A stretch of 9,781 bases of DNA, from assembly GCA_043742785.1 (NCBI GenBank), contig JAYTXU010000051.1:1-9781 (forward strand), read 5' to 3'. The stretch is from JACQCF01 sp043742785 (GTDB taxonomy: Bacteria > Omnitrophota > Gorgyraeia > Zapsychrales > Fredricksoniimonadaceae). A program made the translations under genes and the position numbers. The notes beneath the pieces are model-generated. The model saw only the letters and a program-made list of their open reading frames with translations. It was not told the DNA's origin and searched no databases. Below are positions 5,834 to 9,781 of this stretch, piece after piece. Numbering within the stretch: the first letter of the stretch is position 1; every line of letters begins with the position of its first letter.

Positions 5834-6124
5834 TTAAAGCCTCGAAGCAAAATCGTACAAAGTAGTTACTAAAAACTTCTTCAAAAATATAATTGCAAAA
5901 AAAGCTATCAAAGGTGATAAATCAATAGCTAAATTAGGTAATAATCGACGAATAGGCTCCAAGATAGGTTCAGTTGTTCTGTTTAGAAATTGTACAATAG
6001 GATTAAACGGGTCAGGAGAAACCCAGCTAATAAGCGCCCTACAAAGAATTAACCAATACAATATCGTTAAAGCGATATTAACCAAATATGCAAAAGCATT
6101 TATGAAATTCCCCATCACAAACAT
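5834..6124 (-). CDS. yggT: YggT-family inner-membrane protein
   Basis: 96-residue membrane protein of the YggT/YlmG family, a single-unit version (E. coli YggT has two such units). Two hydrophobic segments at about 8-33 and 67-90 flank the conserved stretch RALISWVSPDPFNPIVQFLNRTTEPILEPIRRLLP (29-63), the family signature with the SPDPFNP and TEPxLxPIRR motifs. Its molecular role is poorly known; homologues are linked to cell division, osmotic stress and membrane-protein placement. The start at 6124 has a TTAGGAG ribosome site five bases away; a second Met at residue 4 is less likely. It lies 43 bases downstream of mlaD. Confidence 0.93.
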   Translation of the reverse strand: MFVMGNFINAFAYLVNIALTILYWLILCRALISWVSPDPFNPIVQFLNRTTEPILEPIRRLLPNLAIDLSPLIAFFAIIFLKKFLVTTLYDFASRL

Positions 6125-6167
6125 AAGAACTCCTAACTATTTTAAAGATGGTAAACACCTTAAACCA

Positions 6168-6722
6168 TTAAAACAACTTAAAGAAATTGCCTTCTACAAT
6201 TTTATCTTCAACACGATTAATCAATCGTCTTGCTTTGTGAGAAATATACTTCCACTCACCTAAAACATCATTAGCATCCTGACTCGTCTTCTGAATCGAT
6301 ATTGCCGTACGAGTAATAACCGCTGCCATATCCTCCACATTTAATGGATCCTCACCCACAATAGGAAGAGCGATATCAAACATTTTACGACTATGATCTT
6401 CACTAATTTCAACTAATTTCTGTCCCAAAACACCTTCTGTTTTTATAGCAATTCTTGAACATTTACGTAACTGAAATTCATATTTCTTGAAAATATTAAG
6501 CGTAACCTTAAGACTTCTTTCTTCAATAGGTTCCGTTAAGAAATCAATATTACCAACAACACCCACATTAACCCCCGAAATACGGATAGGAGAACCTTCA
6601 ATCAACCCTCCCACCTCATCAAAAAGAGCAATCACTTGAAACTTAGGTTGAGTTAACCCTTTATCAAAACCAATAATAAAGATCACTAACCCAATCAACC
6701 CAAACCCAATGATAAGAAACAT
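6168..6722 (-). CDS. mlaD: MlaD-type MCE-domain substrate-binding protein
   Basis: Inner-membrane-anchored periplasmic component of an Mla-type phospholipid transporter. An N-terminal membrane helix (about 2-22) is followed by one MCE domain (about 27-107) with FDEVGGLIEGSPIRISGVNVGVVGNIDFL (34-62), the family hallmark, and KTEGVLGQKLVEI (94-106). The C-terminal part (130-184) is short and helical, without the long coiled coil of needle-type MCE proteins. The start is uncertain. The ATG at 6722 has AAGGAAG 12 bases upstream, a long spacing, and would place the helix right at residue 2. The same frame stays open back to the mlaF stop (6773-6771) and reads HSIVRKFFAG before Met1, which looks like a natural basic N-terminus, but it has no ATG, GTG or TTG. 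It is 48 bases downstream of mlaF. Confidence 0.92.
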   Translation of the reverse strand: MFLIIGFGLIGLVIFIIGFDKGLTQPKFQVIALFDEVGGLIEGSPIRISGVNVGVVGNIDFLTEPIEERSLKVTLNIFKKYEFQLRKCSRIAIKTEGVLGQKLVEISEDHSRKMFDIALPIVGEDPLNVEDMAAVITRTAISIQKTSQDANDVLGEWKYISHKARRLINRVEDKIVEGNFFKLF

Positions 6723-6770
6723 CCCTGCAAAAAACTTCCTTACTATGCTATGCTCTTCCCTAGTTCTCCC

Positions 6771-7499
6771 TTACACGGTCGATGGTTTTAAAAACTCTTT
6801 AACAAAAGGGTTTTGACAAAGTAATACATCCTGCGTAGAACCTATAACTTCAATATTTCCTTCATTAAGAATAGCTATTCGATCCGCAATGCGAAAAGAA
6901 TTAACCACATCATGTGAAGTAATAACGGTCGTAGCCCCAATCTTCTTAACAACTGTACGAATTAAATTAGAAATATCAAAACTTCTAATTGGATCCAGCC
7001 CTGATGTTGGCTCATCACACAATAACACTTTAGCACCTAAGACAATTGCACGAGCTAAAGCAACACGCTTCTTCATACCCCCTGAAAGTTCTGAAGGCAT
7101 TTTAATTTCTACATCCTCTAGGTCAACCATATCCAAAACTTCACGCACACGTTCACGAATCTTCTGATTATTATACGTAGTATGTTCTCGTAGAGAAAAA
7201 GCAATATTCTCAAATACATTCATAAAATCGTAAAGAGCCCCTTCTTGAAATAAATAACCAAAATCTTTTCGCATCTCTAGTTGTTTAGATTGAGCCATCA
7301 ATGTAATATCCTGGCCATTAATAATAACTGAACCGCAATCCGGCTTTAAAAGTCCAATCAGATGTTTAAGCAATACTGTTTTACCTGTACCACTAGGTCC
7401 TAAGAAAGCTAGGATCTCACCGCTTGCGACATCAAAACTAATATCGTTAAGGACTTTCTGATCACCTAATGTCTTAGATAAATGCTCTACTTTAATCAT
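6771..7499 (-). CDS. mlaF: MlaF-type ABC transporter ATP-binding protein
   Basis: Cytoplasmic ATPase that powers lipid movement with MlaE. With the start at 7499 it has 242 residues and a full set of ABC motifs: Walker A GPSGTGKT (34-41), Q-loop Q85 in LFQEGALYDFMNV, signature LSGGM (138-142), Walker B VLLCDEP (158-164) with E163, D-loop SGLDP, and H-loop H196 in TSHD. The QEGALYDFMNVFENIAF stretch is typical of the Mla/Ttg2A branch. I chose MIKVEHLSK at 7499 because family members begin there; an ATG 13 codons upstream (7538) would add an atypical leader and overlap the lipoprotein gene by 47 bases. The chosen start overlaps that gene by 8 bases, with only a weak AAAGAG ribosome site, so translational coupling is likely. 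Confidence 0.96.
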   Translation of the reverse strand: MIKVEHLSKTLGDQKVLNDISFDVASGEILAFLGPSGTGKTVLLKHLIGLLKPDCGSVIINGQDITLMAQSKQLEMRKDFGYLFQEGALYDFMNVFENIAFSLREHTTYNNQKIRERVREVLDMVDLEDVEIKMPSELSGGMKKRVALARAIVLGAKVLLCDEPTSGLDPIRSFDISNLIRTVVKKIGATTVITSHDVVNSFRIADRIAILNEGNIEVIGSTQDVLLCQNPFVKEFLKPSTV

Positions 7500-7836
7500 G
7501 ATCTCTTTTTTCAAAATAACGAAATTTATTTTTAGCAAATTTTGTGTAAAGACGATGATACGGTTTAGTATCTACCTTATCGACAAAGATCTGAACACCC
7601 TTATATTCACCAATCTGATATACTTCTGAATCCATCAGAACTTCCACATCATTAACTGGATACCATTTCTGCTTTTCAAACTCAACAGGAGATCCTTCAC
7701 GAATCCAGCCAGATTCCACAGTTGGTGCAAGATAACTCTGCAATTGTCCTTCATTATCGCTAGGCGAATGCGCGCAACCAATAAGCCACAAACTAAAAAC
7801 TAACGAACTAAAATTCACTAATTTCTTTTGAATCAT
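7492..7836 (-). CDS. Predicted lipoprotein encoded inside the mla operon
   Basis: 114 residues. A basic N-terminus, a hydrophobic stretch and the lipobox LIGC (18-21) predict lipidation at C21; the following residues are Ala-His, not Asp, so outer-membrane sorting by the Lol rule is plausible if that rule holds here. The mature part is small and polar, with KWYPVNDVEVLMDSEVYQIGEYKGVQIFVDKVDTKPYHRLYTKFAKNKFRYFEKRD (57-112), rich in aromatic and basic residues. I do not recognise a named family. It begins one base after the mlaE stop and overlaps mlaF by 8 bases, so it is embedded in the transporter operon. A role as an outer-membrane or periplasmic partner of the transporter, in place of MlaA or MlaC (neither seen here), is a reasonable inference but unproven. 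Confidence 0.85.
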   Translation of the reverse strand: MIQKKLVNFSSLVFSLWLIGCAHSPSDNEGQLQSYLAPTVESGWIREGSPVEFEKQKWYPVNDVEVLMDSEVYQIGEYKGVQIFVDKVDTKPYHRLYTKFAKNKFRYFEKRDHD

Positions 7837-7837
7837 G

Positions 7838-8611
7838 TTAACCCCAAGTTGTTAAAATAATCATTGTTAAAGCGGCATTAGAAAGAATAACCGCTATATA
7901 AGAATACGCGACTGCACGAGTCGTAAATCTTCCCACCCCTAAAGCACCCCCCGATGTAAAAAACCCTTGATAACAACAAATCCATGCCACAATAAACGAA
8001 AAAAAGAAAGTTTTAATCATGCCGCTAAAAAAGTCTACATAATTAATCGATTGAATCGTATGTTGTATATAAACTGCTGAAGGTAATTGCGCATGATAAA
8101 CACCAACAATATACCCCCCAGTAATACCCACTACCTCAGAAATAACAACCAGCACCGGTAAAACAAGCATGCAAGCTAAAAATCTAGGAACAACTAAGAA
8201 TTCAATAGGATCTACCCCTAAAGCCCTTGTTGCTTGAATTTGCTCATGAGTATTCATCGTTCCTAATTCAGCCGTAATCCCAGCACCAGATTTTCCTGAA
8301 TAGATAAAAGCTGTAAACACAGGTCCTAATTCCCGCAACAAAGACAATCCCACTAAAGGTGCTATAAATTCACGGGCTCCAAAACGCTGCAGAGTAATGG
8401 ATCCCTGCAAACCCAAAACAACACCCGAAGCTAAGGAAGATAAAATGACAATAATAACTGACTGCACTCCTTGAAAGTACATTTGATCCATTACTTGAGG
8501 GAAACGTACCCGACCTGAAAATATCACTTTCAAAATATCACCTAGAAAGAAAACAGCATCTCCCATAGCACAAACACTCTGACCAATTTTCTTTAAAAGA
8601 TTAAAACTCAT
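7838..8611 (-). CDS. mlaE: MlaE-type ABC transporter permease
   Basis: Inner-membrane permease of the Mla phospholipid transporter, 257 residues, normal length. About five hydrophobic segments follow an N-terminal amphipathic region. The family core is clear: LLRELGPVFTAFIYSGKSGAGITAELGTM (91-119), then THEQIQATRALGVDPIEFLVVPRFLA (121-146). The usual AGRxGAA stretch reads SGKSGAG, a mild variation. GGALGVGRFTTRAV near the C-terminus matches the GAxGVGxATTxAVV block of the family. The start overlaps the stop of the NYN gene by 4 bases (ATGA). It works with the downstream mlaF and mlaD; an MlaB-like STAS protein is not present in the window. Confidence 0.96.
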   Translation of the reverse strand: MSFNLLKKIGQSVCAMGDAVFFLGDILKVIFSGRVRFPQVMDQMYFQGVQSVIIVILSSLASGVVLGLQGSITLQRFGAREFIAPLVGLSLLRELGPVFTAFIYSGKSGAGITAELGTMNTHEQIQATRALGVDPIEFLVVPRFLACMLVLPVLVVISEVVGITGGYIVGVYHAQLPSAVYIQHTIQSINYVDFFSGMIKTFFFSFIVAWICCYQGFFTSGGALGVGRFTTRAVAYSYIAVILSNAALTMIILTTWG

Positions 8612-9120
8612 GTCTTTGAATTCCCTTTTGGCTTAACCCAAATACCTTCTAATTCTTTATTAATTCTAGCCTGATCGGTTAAAGAAATATATTTACTACT
8701 AACAGCCTGCTCAGATTTTTCTTTAAAAGACTGCTTTGATTCTTTTAAACCTACACCTGTAAATTCCTTAACACTTAATACAGCAGCTCCCAAAGCCCTC
8801 ACATAAATTTTAATATCTTTGTCATTACTTACAACTACAAGATTCTTCTTAAAAGGATACTGCTCAACCATTCTTTTAATAAGATCATCCGCAGATTCAT
8901 CTTTGCTAAAAATCACCCGAACAATACTTGAAGAATGAGAACCAAAGAATTCACTCTTACCATCAAAAACAACTGTCACGCCATTATTAAGACTGCCTTG
9001 AGGATTGGAACAACTAACCCAATTTATTAAAGCATTCCGCTGACTCTCAAGCGTTCCCTGGTTGAAGACTGCCGTCTGCTTGATGATGTTGTACCCGTCG
9101 AGTAGATAATGTACTGACAT
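8608..9120 (-). CDS. YacP-like NYN-domain protein (predicted RNase)
   Basis: 170 residues. The PIN-like NYN fold of YacP/Rae1 proteins is visible: YLLDGYNII (5-13) with D8 and N11, VTVVFDGKSEF (48-58) with D53, FSKDESADDLIKRM (71-84) with D78/D79, and LVVVSNDKDIKIYVRALGAAVLS (94-116) with N99/D100. These acidic residues form the usual metal site, so ribonuclease activity is likely; B. subtilis Rae1 cleaves mRNA on the ribosome. The C-terminal 45 residues are polar and helical. I chose the ATG at 9120 because AGGTGG (9134-9129) lies 8 bases before it; a GTG at 9132 would overlap that ribosome site. The gene starts 74 bases inside the end of the upstream membrane-protein gene and ends in a 4-base overlap with mlaE. 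Confidence 0.88.
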   Translation of the reverse strand: MSVHYLLDGYNIIKQTAVFNQGTLESQRNALINWVSCSNPQGSLNNGVTVVFDGKSEFFGSHSSSIVRVIFSKDESADDLIKRMVEQYPFKKNLVVVSNDKDIKIYVRALGAAVLSVKEFTGVGLKESKQSFKEKSEQAVSSKYISLTDQARINKELEGIWVKPKGNSKT

Positions 9121-9781
9121 AAAATATTCCACCTAAAAGACATACAATAACCATTAAAGAAAAACTAATAAGGCTTAAACCAGAAGCGACTGCCTCAGGC
9201 ACACCTAAAATTTTTAACAAACTAACCCAACCAAATTCTCGAACCCCTAATCCTCCAATGGAAGGTAAAAAAGACACTACGCAGACTAATGGTGAAAAAA
9301 TAACAAAATAGCCAAAAGAAACCTTTAAATGCATCGCTTTAGCTATTAAATAAAATTCAGAAGCATAAACTATCTGAGACCCAATAGATAAAATAATAGT
9401 CCCAATACCTTCCCACACTTTTCCTTTCATCAAGACAATATCATAGTGCAATTTCATAAGACTATTTTTAAATTTTGGCCATGAACTAAAAACTCTGCAT
9501 ACAAGAGAATAAATACGATGATTAAAAAGGACAAACACAACCATTGTTAAAATGATGACCATAGAAATTATTGATATAACAACAACCATATTTTGAATCG
9601 TTTTATAATTAAATAAAAAAGCAACAACAGCAACAATAACAATAGAAACAAAACCAATGAGCCTATCCAAAACAATCGAAGCAAAAACTTTTGTCTTATC
9701 TCCTGTTTCCTTTGATAAACCTAAACCTCTAAATGCATCCCCTGCCGATGGTAAAAGTAAATTCAAAAACAGACCCATAAA
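9047..9781 (-). CDS. UPF0104 / lysylphosphatidylglycerol synthase TM-region-like membrane protein, 5' end beyond window
   Basis: Integral inner-membrane protein of the AglD/MprF-TM group (LPG_synthase_TM). Visible residues start inside the protein: the frame is open to the window edge, and the first block, FMGLFLNLLLPSAGDAFRGLGLSKETGDKT, is the conserved middle motif (LPSxxGDxxR) that normally follows about three N-terminal membrane helices. ASIVLDRLIGF is the next family block, and LPSIGGLGVREFGWVSLL near the C-terminal third is the second LPxxGGLGxRE motif. The Met at 9778 is therefore probably not the start. The family has been linked to transfer or flipping of lipid-linked groups; no specific role can be given. 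The last 24 or so residues, past GGIFYV, are polar and unlike the family, and are encoded in the overlap with the NYN gene. Confidence 0.88.
   Translation of the reverse strand, partial: FMGLFLNLLLPSAGDAFRGLGLSKETGDKTKVFASIVLDRLIGFVSIVIVAVVAFLFNYKTIQNMVVVISIISMVIILTMVVFVLFNHRIYSLVCRVFSSWPKFKNSLMKLHYDIVLMKGKVWEGIGTIILSIGSQIVYASEFYLIAKAMHLKVSFGYFVIFSPLVCVVSFLPSIGGLGVREFGWVSLLKILGVPEAVASGLSLISFSLMVIVCLLGGIFYVSTLSTRRVQHHQADGSLQPGNA
9129..9134 (-). promoter_or_regulatory. Ribosome binding site deciding the NYN-gene start
   Basis: AGGTGG on the minus strand, 8 bases before the ATG at 9120 and inside the upstream membrane-protein gene. It supports the ATG over the GTG at 9132, which is part of this very site. 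Confidence 0.65.

Noticed and set aside
6889..7167. Plus-strand reading frame of 92 codons
   Set aside because: It is antisense to the core of mlaF, whose ABC motifs are intact; the Ser/Thr-rich translation looks like a shadow frame.
7500..7538. Longer mlaF start at 7538
   Set aside because: The 13 extra residues are not family-like and would overlap the lipoprotein gene by 47 bases; MIKVEHLSK at 7499 matches the usual N-terminus.
4660..9781. Defence, phage or mobile element island
   Set aside because: The genes are housekeeping or envelope functions with even base composition; no integrase, transposase, direct repeats or CRISPR-like repeats were seen.

Overview
This is an AT-rich, gene-dense bacterial window with short intergenic gaps and several 4-base ATGA stop/start overlaps. 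It encodes an Mla-type lipid transporter with a lipoprotein, which implies an outer membrane (diderm cell). It also has generic bacterial housekeeping genes: greA, a YbaB/EbfC protein, yggT, a SpoU rRNA methyltransferase and a YacP-like NYN nuclease. The gene mix and base composition resemble uncultured PVC-side lineages such as Omnitrophota, but no marker here proves this. No rRNA, tRNA, CRISPR array, transposase or phage gene was seen. The longest non-coding stretch is 99 bases (2881-2979).

Region 1 (1-2880, minus strand) is a four-gene unit read from 2880 downward. A Gfo/Idh/MocA sugar dehydrogenase of WbpB/WlbA type overlaps a hexapeptide-repeat N-acetyltransferase of WbpD/WlbB type. A family 2 glycosyltransferase follows, then a TrmH/SpoU RNA methyltransferase cut by the window edge. 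The first two suggest synthesis of an acetamido-sugar nucleotide for a surface glycan; the matching aminotransferase is not in the window.

Region 2 (2881-4676) starts with a divergent promoter region. Each promoter's -10 box lies exactly 6 bases before its ATG, so both first genes look leaderless. The plus-strand pair is a small exported protein followed, with a 4-base overlap, by a polytopic GT-C-like glycosyltransferase whose end overlaps greA tail to tail.

Region 3 (4660-9781, minus strand) is a long unit. In transcription order it holds a 5'-truncated UPF0104/LPG-synthase-type membrane protein, a YacP-like NYN protein, mlaE, a lipoprotein, mlaF, a short mlaD, yggT, then (after an internal promoter) ybaB and a small PC4-like protein. 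An intrinsic terminator hairpin comes next and greA starts directly behind it. The mla part probably moves phospholipid between the membranes. The ybaB/PC4-like/greA part looks like a small nucleoid and transcription module.

Nothing here is clearly a wholly new system. The most interesting points are the paired leaderless promoters, the terminator-like hairpin against the greA ribosome site, the lipoprotein inside the mla operon, and the small-protein/GT-C pair.
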